From the NCBI RefSeq assembly GCF_009865385.1, contig NZ_WWJT01000582.1, forward strand, positions 1 to 47,234: a stretch of DNA of 47,234 bases, given 5' to 3'. How positions within the stretch are numbered: position 1 is the stretch's first letter; every line of letters starts with the position of its first letter. Shown here one piece after another: positions 40,275 to 47,234 of this stretch. The position numbers were made by a program, and so were the translations under genes. The notes under the pieces were generated by a model. The model did not search any database and was not told the origin of the DNA. It saw nothing but the letters and a program-made list of their open reading frames with translations. Source of the stretch: Streptomyces sp. SID486. GTDB taxonomy: Bacteria > Actinomycetota > Actinomycetes > Streptomycetales > Streptomycetaceae.

Positions 40275-41702
40275 ATGAACACACCCAACGCCTGGGTCGG
40301 AATGCTTCCGCCAGCCTTCGATCCGGACTACATCGAGCACGCGGTGGTGCCCTACCTCAAGAGCAGCGAGTACGTGGGGGAACGGCCCGCACTTCCCATG
40401 ATCGACCTCGCCCTGAGCAAGGAGAACGCGGCCCCGCCGCACTTTTGGGGCATGCTCTACGAGGGGTGGGCGCCCGATCCGGAGAAGGGCACCACGGTCT
40501 TCATCACGGGCTACGGCCAGCGGGGACCGGACAACGAGCGAAAGAAGATCTACGCCTCGGCCACCACACCGGATCTCTGCGCGGCCAAGTACGTCCCCAA
40601 GATCCGCGGTTTCCTCGCCCGGCTGTTCGCCGACACCAACGCCGGCAAGCCGCTGATGCACGAGTACTACCGAAACTACTTCGACCTCTACTGGGACCTC
40701 CACCTCGGCGTCACCGGCGACGCCATCCCCTCCGAGGTGCGCGCGATCGGCGCCGGCTTCACCGCCGTCCTCGGCCACTGGTATCCCACGGAGAGCATCG
40801 TGCGGGAGAACATCATGCGCGTACGCGAACTGCGTCCGCGGCTCACGCAGTGGATCGACCAACGGGTGCAGGCAGTGATCGACGGCGACGTCGACGATCC
40901 CGAGGGGACCTTCGTCCACTACTGGCTCAAGAACGGCCGGGGGAGTGAGCACTTCCGCCGCGAGGACATCGTCTTCGAGTGCTTCCACAACTTCCTGGCG
41001 TTCAGCCAGTGGGGCAACATGATCTACCGCACCATGGCGTTGCTGAACGAGCGCCACGGTGACAGCGCCGTACGCAACTGGTTCCGGCGGACCATGACGA
41101 GCGGCCCGGACACGGACGACGGTGGCACGTTCACCCGACTCGACCGCTACGTGATGGAGCTCTTTCGCACGGTTTCCCCGAACGGCGGCAGCCTTTCGAC
41201 CGTGAGCACCGAACGGGGTGCCGATCCCCGTCTGGGCAACGTGCTCACCTCGCACTCCTCGGCGAGCAGGGATCCACGGCAGTGGAGCAACCCGGACGAG
41301 TTCGATCCGGACAGGTACCGGGACGCGCCGACGACTGCCGACGATCCGGAGACGAGACGCCGCCAGGCAGGACTGGCGCGCTGCCCCTTCCCACCGCGAC
41401 CGTTCTCCGTCAAGGACGGCCGCCGGGCGGAGATGACCAACAGCGCTTTCGGCGCCGTGTACGGAGTGGTCGACGGCACCGCGTACCCGATCTGCGACAC
41501 GGCCGGCTATGCGCCGTTCGGATTCGGCTACCGGCGGTGCGGCGGCGAGCAACTCACCACGGAGTTCATCAAGGAGTTCCTGCGAACGGTGTGGAGCCGC
41601 GGGATCGAATTCACCACGCTCCGCCTTGAGCATCACGAGCACATACCCGTTTCGCCCCGGACGGTCATCGACGACGACATCGGCTTCCTGCGCAGGCCGT
41701 GA
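40275..41702 (+). CDS. Atypical cytochrome P450
   Basis: 475 residues; the ATG at 40275 follows GAGGAA. The K-helix ExxR is ELFR (Glu295, Arg298, in RYVMELFRTVSPNGG), the PERF-like region is WSNPDEFDPDRYR (about 337-349), and the heme ligand loop is FGFGYRRCGG (Cys422), an exact FGxGxRxCxG match. Two things are odd. The I-helix region (about 231-252, FECFHNFLAFSQWGNMIYRT) has no AGxxT oxygen-activation motif, and about 65 residues separate the PERF-like region from the Cys loop instead of 20-30. Lack of AGxxT is known in P450s that rearrange peroxides (CYP74, CYP5, CYP8). It is divergent from the acyl-CoA dehydrogenase operon and probably part of the pathway. Confidence 0.75.
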   Translation: MNTPNAWVGMLPPAFDPDYIEHAVVPYLKSSEYVGERPALPMIDLALSKENAAPPHFWGMLYEGWAPDPEKGTTVFITGYGQRGPDNERKKIYASATTPDLCAAKYVPKIRGFLARLFADTNAGKPLMHEYYRNYFDLYWDLHLGVTGDAIPSEVRAIGAGFTAVLGHWYPTESIVRENIMRVRELRPRLTQWIDQRVQAVIDGDVDDPEGTFVHYWLKNGRGSEHFRREDIVFECFHNFLAFSQWGNMIYRTMALLNERHGDSAVRNWFRRTMTSGPDTDDGGTFTRLDRYVMELFRTVSPNGGSLSTVSTERGADPRLGNVLTSHSSASRDPRQWSNPDEFDPDRYRDAPTTADDPETRRRQAGLARCPFPPRPFSVKDGRRAEMTNSAFGAVYGVVDGTAYPICDTAGYAPFGFGYRRCGGEQLTTEFIKEFLRTVWSRGIEFTTLRLEHHEHIPVSPRTVIDDDIGFLRRP

Positions 41703-41705
41703 ACT

Positions 41706-41753
41706 GTTCTCCATGGTCTGACAGCCGGCGCACTGGGGAGAACCCGACCATGG
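41706..41753. repeat. Two overlapping inverted repeats after the P450 gene
   Basis: GTTCTCC (41706-41712) pairs with GGAGAAC (41737-41743), and CCATGGTC (41711-41718) pairs with GACCATGG (41746-41753). The left arms share two bases, so the two stems compete. It begins 4 bases past the P450 stop codon; terminator or switch. Confidence 0.5.
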
Positions 41754-41807
41754 GGCCTATGGCTGGCCGGATGGTTCGCCAGACGTGTCGATCTTTAGCG
41801 TTGCCTC

Positions 41808-43007
41808 ATGTCGATCACGCTGAGTCGGAACAACCGTCGGACAGTGACCGTGCTAGCTGTCGCCCTTCTGGCGTTGTTCGTTCCGGCAGAATCCAGGGCG
41901 GCGGCTCCCGACCGCCTGTCCCAACTGCAGCGTGATGTCGACGTCCTGCGGGACGACGGCATCACAGGCGTGACGGCGAGGCTGGAGACGCCCGACGGGG
42001 TGCGGACCGTCCGTAGCGGGGTCGGTGATCTCACCACCGGGCAGCCTGTGGCCGCGGACGGCTACCTGAGGATCGGCAGCACCACGAAGACGTTCGTCGC
42101 GGCCGTACTGCTCCAACTCGCCGGCGAAGGCAAGCTGTCGCTGGACGACACGGTGGACACGTGGCTGCCCGGCCTGGTCCGCGGCCACGGCAATGACGGG
42201 CACCGGGTCACTCTGCGCCGGCTTCTCCAGCACACCAGCGGGCTGCCCGACTACATCGGCGACGTCGTTCCTGACCTCAGCGCGGCCGGGTATCGCGCGA
42301 ACCGCTGGACCACCTACACGTCCCGACAGCGTGTGGCCCTCGCGATGAAGCACCAGCCGTCCTTCGCGCCCGGTGCCGGCTGGGAGTACTCCAACACCAA
42401 CTACGTTGTCCTCGGCATGGTCGTCGAAGCGGTCACGGGACATTCGTGGGAGTACGAGGTCCGGGCCAGGATTCTTCGTCCGCTGCGGCTCACCCGCACC
42501 CGTACGCCCGGGGACTGGCCGTTCCTGCCCGGCCCTCATGCCCGGGACTACCAGCAGTTCGAGCCGGGTGGTGCCATGACCGACACCACGGTCGCCTACC
42601 TCCCCTTCGACGCCGACGCCGACGGGTCGATGATCAGTACGGCTGGGGACGTCAACCGGTTCTTCACAGCACTGATGCAAGGCAGGCTTCTGGCCCCCGC
42701 GCAGCTGGCTGAGATGCGGCGCACCGTCGAAGTCCCCGCAGACCGCGGCTTCCCCTCGGGCACGCGCGACGGGCTCGGCCTGTTCTGGACACCGCTGTCC
42801 TGCGGCGGCGGGTACTGGGGGCACAGCGGCGACGGATTCGGATACCTGGTGTGGCCTGCCACGACTTCCGACGGCCGGACCACCGTCACGGTCTCCCTGC
42901 ACAGCCGACCGGGCGACGAAAGCACCGGAGCCCGGCAGATCCACGACGTCACGGCTCTCGTCGACCACGCCCTGTGCTCCGCCCGTCGGTCTCCGACGTC
43001 TACATGA
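41808..43007 (+). CDS. Secreted serine hydrolase, class C beta-lactamase/DD-peptidase fold
   Basis: 399 residues. The N-terminal signal peptide is RRTVTVLAVALLALFVPAES followed by RAAA. Catalytic motifs: SxxK in YLRIGSTTKTFVAAVLLQLA, Y-x-N in WEYSNTNYVVLGMVVEAV, and H-x-G in GYWGHSGDGFGYLVW. LQHTSGLPDY is a family landmark. The family includes D-alanyl-D-alanine carboxypeptidases, esterases and class C beta-lactamases. The short length and fold fit a Streptomyces DD-carboxypeptidase or esterase. No ribosome site is visible before the ATG (CGTTGCCTCATG), so translation may be leaderless. It is a single gene. Confidence 0.88.
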   Translation: MSITLSRNNRRTVTVLAVALLALFVPAESRAAAPDRLSQLQRDVDVLRDDGITGVTARLETPDGVRTVRSGVGDLTTGQPVAADGYLRIGSTTKTFVAAVLLQLAGEGKLSLDDTVDTWLPGLVRGHGNDGHRVTLRRLLQHTSGLPDYIGDVVPDLSAAGYRANRWTTYTSRQRVALAMKHQPSFAPGAGWEYSNTNYVVLGMVVEAVTGHSWEYEVRARILRPLRLTRTRTPGDWPFLPGPHARDYQQFEPGGAMTDTTVAYLPFDADADGSMISTAGDVNRFFTALMQGRLLAPAQLAEMRRTVEVPADRGFPSGTRDGLGLFWTPLSCGGGYWGHSGDGFGYLVWPATTSDGRTTVTVSLHSRPGDESTGARQIHDVTALVDHALCSARRSPTST

Positions 43008-43108
43008 GCAGCACTTTCCCACCACACCGAACGAGGCCGCTGCGACGATCCCTCACGCCGTGTTCGCCTTGGTCGGCCCGTGCGCCTGAACCCAACCGGC
43101 TCTGCCCC

Positions 43109-43140
43109 GGGCGCCCGTCCGGCTCGAAGAACCGGCGCCC
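43109..43140. terminator. Weak hairpin in a convergent gap
   Basis: GGGCGCC (43109-43115) and GGCGCCC (43134-43140) form a 7-bp stem with an 18-base loop between the serine hydrolase (ends 43007) and the deaminase-like gene (ends 43170). It could end transcription from either side. Confidence 0.3.
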
Positions 43141-43169
43141 CGCCACCCACTACGACGTGGGCAAAACGA

Positions 43170-43976
43170 TTAAGCGGCGCCCTTGTTGTCGTCGATCTGG
43201 AAGGTGATGACGTCGACTTCGTCGGTTCCCGACAGATCTGGGTAGTGGCCCTTGAGGGCTTCCCGGAGTTCGGCTGCGGTCGTCAGTCCCTCAGCTTTGG
43301 CGTCCTGGTCGGTGAGTTCGCTGACCAGGCAGTGCCTGACGCCGGTCACCTCTGCCGCCAGGACGACTTCAGGGTCGCTCTCGAACACCAGCCGTGCCGG
43401 GCCGAGCTGTGCCGGGTCACGGAAGCGGGTGGTCCTGGTCTTGGCGCCGGAGCGGACGACTTCGAGGTAGCGAGGGTGGAACCGAACGATCGGGGGACCG
43501 GCCGTGTCGGGGTCTCGGTAGAGCGAGAGGTCGAGACCGTTCATACCCGACTCCGGGGCCCATCGCTGAGCCAGCGGCATCAGGTCGGCTGCGAGCACGG
43601 ACCTGAGCCCTGCGGGGGTGGGCACGATGACGCGCATAGCGGGGTAGTAGTCCACGAAGACCTGCCGATCGCGCCCGCACGGTCCGATGACCCCGCGCCC
43701 GTGGTTTCCCACGGCGACGATGCAGCGCATCTGGCGGGCACCCTGGGCCCGCGCAGCTCCCAGAGCCACGAGTTCGGCGCAGGGCCCGCCGGTGAAGTGG
43801 TAGAGGTTCACGCCGGCGAACATCCGGTAATCGGCGGCCATGACCGCGGCGCCCACCGTGTGGATCCCGTCCTCATCGGGCCCGGCGTCGGTATGCGCGT
43901 CTATGGTGCGGCGTGCCAGCTCCACGAGCTCACACTCGTCATCATCGAGAGCTCGTGCAGATGACGGGACGTACAC
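43170..43976 (-). CDS. Blasticidin-S-deaminase-like domain fused to an ASCH domain
   Basis: 268 residues from a GTG at 43976 preceded by GAAGG at 8 bases; the frame is open further upstream and a longer form cannot be excluded. Residues about 10-125 match cytidine/blasticidin S deaminase. MFAGVNLYHFTGGPCAELVA has zinc ligand Cys66 and catalytic Glu68, and VAVGNHGRGVIGPC supplies Cys100. The third ligand, Cys in PCGRCRQ, is Asp103 here (PCGRDRQVF). Residues about 160-262 form an ASCH domain (IVRFHPRYLEVVRSGAKTRT, ELTDQDAKAEGLTTAAELRE). ASCH domains bind RNA or nucleotides and occur in nucleotide-processing conflict systems. It may modify a nucleoside or detoxify an antibiotic; the combination is unusual. 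Confidence 0.8.
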   Translation of the reverse strand: MYVPSSARALDDDECELVELARRTIDAHTDAGPDEDGIHTVGAAVMAADYRMFAGVNLYHFTGGPCAELVALGAARAQGARQMRCIVAVGNHGRGVIGPCGRDRQVFVDYYPAMRVIVPTPAGLRSVLAADLMPLAQRWAPESGMNGLDLSLYRDPDTAGPPIVRFHPRYLEVVRSGAKTRTTRFRDPAQLGPARLVFESDPEVVLAAEVTGVRHCLVSELTDQDAKAEGLTTAAELREALKGHYPDLSGTDEVDVITFQIDDNKGAA

Positions 43977-44173
43977 CTTTTTGACCTTCCCTTCCTTCAG
44001 CAGTCGCCCAAGATCATTCCACGCCACGCAGGCGGGCTCCACAGGTTTGCCCGCCGCCTGGCCCGGCAGCGCCGCCGCACCGAGGCGGCCCCGGCCGTTC
44101 TCGCAGCCGCCGCCCGCCGGGTGGTGCCCAACGGCCATCACGTCCCCGCACGCTGACGGGAGATCACGGGATC

Positions 44174-45427
44174 TCACCTTGTGCCCCCGGTCCGTGCAGG
44201 TGCCAGGTCCGAGGATGGCATCCTCGGCGAAGGTACGGAATCGCGGGCTGCGTGCGGCCCCGGGGTCGTGCCATCCGGCGCCGACCGAGGCAGGGGCTGT
44301 TCGGACCAGATCACCTTGCCGGTCTGCGTGTGCCGCGCCCCCCAACGCTCAGCGAGCCGGGCGACGAGGAACAGGCCGCGGCCGCTCTCGTCTTTGGTGG
44401 ATGCCTGATGCAGGTGGGGAATCGCGGTGCTGCAGTCGAACACTTCGCAGGTGAGGGCGTGATCGCGGAGCAGCCGGAGGTGGATCGGCCCGGTGGTGTA
44501 GCGCATGGCGTTGCTCACAAGCTCGCTGAGGATCAGCTCGGTCGTGAAGACAAGGTCGCTCAGACCCCATTGCGCAAGCTGCCGCGTCACGGCAGCGCGC
44601 AGGTCCGCCACCGCCGCCGGCTCGGAAGGTACATCCCAGTCGGCGATCTGGTCGGCTCGCATGCCGTGGGTGCGGGCGACCAGCAGAGCGACGGCGCCAC
44701 CGGGGCGCGCCGGGCGCAGTGCGTCGAACACGGCCGCGCAGACCTCCTCCGGATCGCCGACGCCGTTGCGGGTGCCGGCCCGGCGCAGAACCTCCCTGAG
44801 CAGTGCGCACCCGGCATCGTCGCCGCCCCGGCCCCGGCCCCGGCATCGGGCCAGGCCGTGGCCGCAGAGCAGGAGCTGGCTCCCCTCGGGCACCTCCCAC
44901 TCCGTGGTGGTGAACGACCCATGGTCCAGGCCCAGGGGCGGCCCGGCGGCGACCTCGGGGAAGTACACCCGGCCATCGGGACTGACCACGGCGGGCGGCT
45001 GATGGCCGGCCCGGGACACCGCGCAGCGCCGGGAGACCTGGTCGTAGATCGCGTACAGACAGGTCGCTCCCCTGACGGAGCCGTGCCAGTCGTCAGAGCT
45101 GCGGTCCCAGCGTGCCACGAGATGATCGAGGCGGCCCAGAAGTTCGTCGGGCGCCAAGCCGGTCGAGGCGAGGTCGCGGACTGCACCGCGCAGCCGGCCG
45201 GTCCAGGCGTGGGCGCGGCGGCCGCGGCCCACGACGCTGCCCACAGCCATGGCCACGCGATTCTCGGGCAGCGCGACGCACTCCACCCAGTCGCCCGAGG
45301 TCTGCGGCCGTGCAGGACGACAGCGGACGGCCACGTCGACAGCGTGCTGGGCGATCGGGCTCCGGGAGAGCTGCGAGGTCTCGAAGGGTGACGGTCGTGG
45401 TGCGTCCGCGGACGTTGTCGTCTCCAT
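44174..45427 (-). CDS. SpoIIE-like (degenerate PP2C) phosphatase fused to an HATPase
   Basis: 417 residues; the ATG at 45427 follows GAGGAG. Residues 30-260 resemble the SpoIIE/PP2C domain (SGDWVECVALPENRVAMAVG, RAGHQPPAVVSPDGRVYFPE). Asp46 of the first metal site is kept, but the usual GDVxGxG reads GSVVGRG (Ser64), and the usual TDGL reads GHGL (His190). Residues 270-395 are an RsbW-like HATPase (ELVSNAMRY N-box; DESGRGLFLVARLAERWG G-box). Such fusions switch anti-sigma partners of SigB-type factors. A SigB-type sigma gene starts at 46864. Phosphatase activity may be lost while kinase activity remains. Confidence 0.82.
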   Translation of the reverse strand: METTTSADAPRPSPFETSQLSRSPIAQHAVDVAVRCRPARPQTSGDWVECVALPENRVAMAVGSVVGRGRRAHAWTGRLRGAVRDLASTGLAPDELLGRLDHLVARWDRSSDDWHGSVRGATCLYAIYDQVSRRCAVSRAGHQPPAVVSPDGRVYFPEVAAGPPLGLDHGSFTTTEWEVPEGSQLLLCGHGLARCRGRGRGGDDAGCALLREVLRRAGTRNGVGDPEEVCAAVFDALRPARPGGAVALLVARTHGMRADQIADWDVPSEPAAVADLRAAVTRQLAQWGLSDLVFTTELILSELVSNAMRYTTGPIHLRLLRDHALTCEVFDCSTAIPHLHQASTKDESGRGLFLVARLAERWGARHTQTGKVIWSEQPLPRSAPDGTTPGPHAARDSVPSPRMPSSDLAPARTGGTR

Positions 45428-45583
45428 GTCCCGCTCCTCGTGACGTCGTGGGAAGCGTTCGCATTCCCGAACCCGACGCTAGAGCCGCGGTGCACGTCAG
45501 CCACTGGGCGCAGGACACCACCTCTCACCGGAAGTTGGTATCAGCGGGCCAACGGGCCTTCTCATCGTCGTCCCGGCCCTGGA

Positions 45584-45639
45584 CGGCTCGCAGCACAGCG
45601 GGCGTTCCCGGCCGGGAACGCCCGCTGTGCTGCGAGCCG
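45584..45639 (-). terminator. 56-bp perfect palindrome downstream of the Gly-rich gene
   Basis: 28-bp arms run from 45584 to 45611 and from 45612 to 45639 with no spacer and no mismatch (outer sequence CGGCTCGCAGCACAGCGGGC). A second, imperfect stem (CCGGCGTCCCC/GGGGAACGCCGG, 45637-45662) sits between it and the stop codon at 45671. A terminator is likely; the perfect length is unusual. Confidence 0.7.
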
Positions 45640-45670
45640 GCGTCCCCGGTGGGGAACGCCGGATCCGTCT

Positions 45671-45925
45671 CTAGTAGCCTCCTCCACCCCAGCCGTCGCC
45701 GTCGCCGTTGTCGCCGTAGCCGCCTCCGCCGTAGCCCCCGCCGCCTCCGCCGTAGCCACCGCCGTCTCCGCCGTGGCCCCCGCCGCCATGAGCCGAATAG
45801 CCGACCGGGTGGCTCTGCTCCGCTGCCGCCGCCGCACCGACCCCCATACCGGTGCAAGCGAGGACGACGACTGCGGCAGAGGCGACGGAAGCCAGGCGGC
45901 CCATACGAGATACATGTCCCCTCAT
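45671..45925 (-). CDS. Small secreted glycine-rich protein
   Basis: 84 residues; the ATG at 45925 follows AAGGGAG. Signal peptide: RGHVSRMGRLASVASAAVVV...GVGAAAAAE. The mature part is short (SHPVGYSAHGGGGHGGDGGG...) and consists almost only of Gly, Tyr, His and Asp, with GGGYGG units ending GDGWGGGGY. Such peptides occur in spore-coat or cell-wall proteins; the exact role is unknown. It is alone on its strand, with the long palindrome behind it. Confidence 0.65.
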   Translation of the reverse strand: MRGHVSRMGRLASVASAAVVVLACTGMGVGAAAAAEQSHPVGYSAHGGGGHGGDGGGYGGGGGGYGGGGYGDNGDGDGWGGGGY

Positions 45926-46277
45926 GGTGTTCTCCCTTGCGATCCGAACTGAATGACGAGTTGTTCCGTGCTGTCCACCACGCTACGGACGAGCACAGGT
46001 CATTCCCTCGGACGCAGAACACGAGAAAGTCAGCACCGTTCGTACCGGAGACCCAACACGGGCAACGGGTGACAGCAGTCAGTGCCATGCGGCCGGCGGC
46101 TGGAGCCAGGCGCCGACGTTGGTCGAGTTCTGCTCGCTGGCCGGCGTCCCGCCACACCGACGGCGGCGCCACCGAGGCCAGATGCCGCCTGCTCCGGTCG
46201 CGGTGCCCGGATGCATCCTTCTTCGGCCGCACCCACGGCGCACAGGGCAGGACGACCTTCGGGCTACCTTCCCGACA

Positions 46278-46562
46278 TCACCTGCCGGGATACCAGCGAG
46301 CCAGCTGGTCCTTGATCCACGGGTCGAAGACCGCCTGGCGGTGGGCGGCGGAGGGGTAGAAGGTGGCCAGCTGGTCGGCGATCCACGGATCCGTGGGCTG
46401 CCGGGCAGTGTCCCGGCCCTCCGCGCCGGCCGTGGCGCCGGGGGCCCGGTGGTGGTCCGCCGCAGGAGTAGCCGCCATCGCCGAGCTGCCGCCGGCCACC
46501 AGGGCGCCGCCGGCGATCGCGGCGCACACGCCTGCGCTCACGATGCGTCGCGTCAACATCAT
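46278..46562 (-). CDS. Small secreted protein with duplicated DPWIxDQLA motif
   Basis: 94 residues from the ATG at 46562 (a second ATG follows directly). The signal peptide MLTRRIVSAGVCAAIAGGAL...SSAMAA is followed by a disordered Ala/His/Gly part. The C-terminus carries a duplicated unit: DPWIADQLATFYP then DPWIKDQLARWYPGR, 18 residues apart. The repeat may be a helical binding module. I know no family by this motif. A SigB-like promoter (46656-46680) precedes it on the minus strand. Confidence 0.65.
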   Translation of the reverse strand: MMLTRRIVSAGVCAAIAGGALVAGGSSAMAATPAADHHRAPGATAGAEGRDTARQPTDPWIADQLATFYPSAAHRQAVFDPWIKDQLARWYPGR

Positions 46563-46655
46563 GCTCGATTCCTCCTTGATCCGGGCCGCCTCGCGGGATC
46601 ACCGTGCGAGACGGGCCGTACAGCTATTCGGAACCGTATGTTCCGGTTGGTGCTC

Positions 46656-46680
46656 CTACCCTTCCGTATGTCTCACACAC
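46656..46680 (-). promoter_or_regulatory. SigB-type promoter candidate for the small secreted gene
   Basis: On the minus strand GTGT (46680-46677), 15 bases, then GGGTAG (46661-46656) fits the Streptomyces SigB-type form GNNT-N14-16-GGGTA. A leader of about 88 bases would run to the start at 46562. Confidence 0.45.
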
Positions 46681-46775
46681 CCCTCCCGTCGCTCGTTTCG
46701 GCGTGCGTGTCGTCGGAAGGGCGACGGGCTGTTTCACGGTTGCCGGACAGTCGGTGCGCCGTTTTTCTTTTGTGT

Positions 46776-46800
46776 GCATGACCTGTGTGAGCCGGGGTAG
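46776..46800 (+). promoter_or_regulatory. SigB-type promoter candidate for the sigma factor gene
   Basis: GCAT (46776-46779), 15 bases, then GGGTAG (46795-46800) fits GNNT-N14-16-GGGTA. It lies 64 bases upstream of the sigma factor start at 46864 and would give autoregulation. The -35 part is weakly specific. Confidence 0.45.
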
Positions 46801-46863
46801 GCGCGCGATCGTCGGCTCGTACAGGCAGGCCGACGGTGTGCAGCGACAGGGGAGGGAAGCATC

Positions 46864-47234
46864 ATGGCGACAGTGACTGCGGCGAAGACGGACCTGGACG
46901 TGGCTGGTCTGCCGGAGGTGGCCGACCCCTCGCAGGTGGCTCCGAAGGACGCCCGGCAGCTGACGCGTCTCTTCTTCGACCAGCTCTCGCGGCTGGAGGA
47001 GGGCACGGCCGAGTACAGCTACGCCCGGAACACGCTGATCGAGATGAACATGTCCCTGGTCCGCTTCGCGGCCGGCCGGTTCCGCAGCCGCGGACCGGAG
47101 GAGATGGAGGACATCGTCCAGGTCGGCATGATCGGCCTGATCAAGGCCATCGACCGGTTCGAGCTGACCCGTGAGGTGGAGTTCACCTCGTTCGCCATCC
47201 CCTACATCGTCGGCGAGATCAAGCGGTTCTTCCG
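46864..47234 (+). CDS. SigB/SigF/SigG-family RNA polymerase sigma factor (partial)
   Basis: 123 residues are visible from the ATG at 46864 (about 6 bases after AGGGGAGGGAAGC); the gene runs out of the window. Region 1.2/2 is recognisable: ARQLTRLFFDQLSRLEEGTA, NTLIEMNMSLVRFAAGRFRS, EEMEDIVQVGMIGLIKAIDR, FTSFAIPYIVGEIKRFF. This is the pattern of stress and sporulation sigma factors of the SigB group, activated by partner switching. A SpoIIE/HATPase fusion lies 1.4 kb away on the other strand and could act in the same circuit. The promoter candidate at 46776-46800 implies self-activation. Confidence 0.9.
   Translation, partial: MATVTAAKTDLDVAGLPEVADPSQVAPKDARQLTRLFFDQLSRLEEGTAEYSYARNTLIEMNMSLVRFAAGRFRSRGPEEMEDIVQVGMIGLIKAIDRFELTREVEFTSFAIPYIVGEIKRFF

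Noticed and set aside
34912..41702. A carnitine (cai) operon
   Set aside because: The CoA gene types match, but the ThDP enzyme and P450 are foreign to it and the acyl-CoA dehydrogenase is glutaryl-CoA-like.
39483..41714. A 743-codon open frame on the minus strand
   Set aside because: It overlaps the P450 gene antisense and the acyl-CoA dehydrogenase in another frame; no recognisable domain.

Overview
The window looks like a piece of a Streptomyces (or very close actinomycete) chromosome, probably from an accessory-rich part. The base composition and codon use are strongly GC-rich, and many genes encode small secreted proteins or lipoproteins. It also has a PIG-L deacetylase of the mycothiol type, a SigB/SigF/SigG-type sigma factor, a SpoIIE/HATPase switch protein, a GlxA-like AraC regulator and an HTH-nSTAND-WD40 giant. 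I see no rRNA, tRNA, insertion sequence, integrase or CRISPR array.

Layout. 1-5.7 kb: two neighbouring secreted Gln/Asn/Gly repeat proteins (the first cut by the window edge), an H-type lectin-like protein, a hypothetical protein, a coupled SPFH (band 7)/NAD-kinase-like pair behind a duplicated operator, and a secreted beta-sandwich-like protein. 5.9-7.4 kb: a MerR-like regulator divergent from a Clp N-domain protein without ATPase, with a perfect 13-bp-arm palindrome between them. 7.6-12.5 kb: a TetX-like FAD monooxygenase, a VOC protein, a DUF4232-type lipoprotein, a LysR regulator divergent from a SnoaL-like protein, and an exported HAD-like protein. 12.5-18 kb: a zinc-ribbon protein, GAPDH behind a GlxA-like regulator, and two hypothetical proteins, one membrane-bound. 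18.5-23 kb: PIG-L deacetylase, GDPD, a secreted toxin-like protein overlapping a small membrane protein, and an NmrA/QOR2-type oxidoreductase. 23.2-27.1 kb: an OGG-fold glycosylase-like protein behind the HTH-nSTAND-TM-WD40 protein. 27.4-31.5 kb: small secreted proteins and lipoproteins, including an RNase Sa/barnase-type protein that lacks the catalytic histidine.

31.7-41.7 kb is a coherent catabolic locus. It holds an acyl-CoA ligase, a PucR-type activator, a four-gene operon (acyl-CoA dehydrogenase, class III CoA transferase, enoyl-CoA hydratase, benzoylformate-decarboxylase-like ThDP enzyme) and, divergently, an atypical cytochrome P450. The set suggests CoA-dependent breakdown of an aromatic or branched acid, but the substrate cannot be read from sequence.

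41.8-47.2 kb: a serine beta-lactamase-like hydrolase, a blasticidin-S-deaminase-like/ASCH fusion with a changed zinc ligand, a degenerate SpoIIE phosphatase fused to an HATPase, two tiny secreted proteins, and the start of a SigB-type sigma factor. SigB-like GGGTAG promoters point both ways from the last intergenic region.

A notable property of the whole window is the number of short tandem repeats confined to intergenic DNA (units of 8, 13, 16, 23, 35, 36 and 40 bp). The most interesting protein-level signals are the deaminase-ASCH fusion, the atypical P450 in the catabolic locus, the His-to-Leu ribonuclease, and the secreted toxin-like/membrane protein pair.
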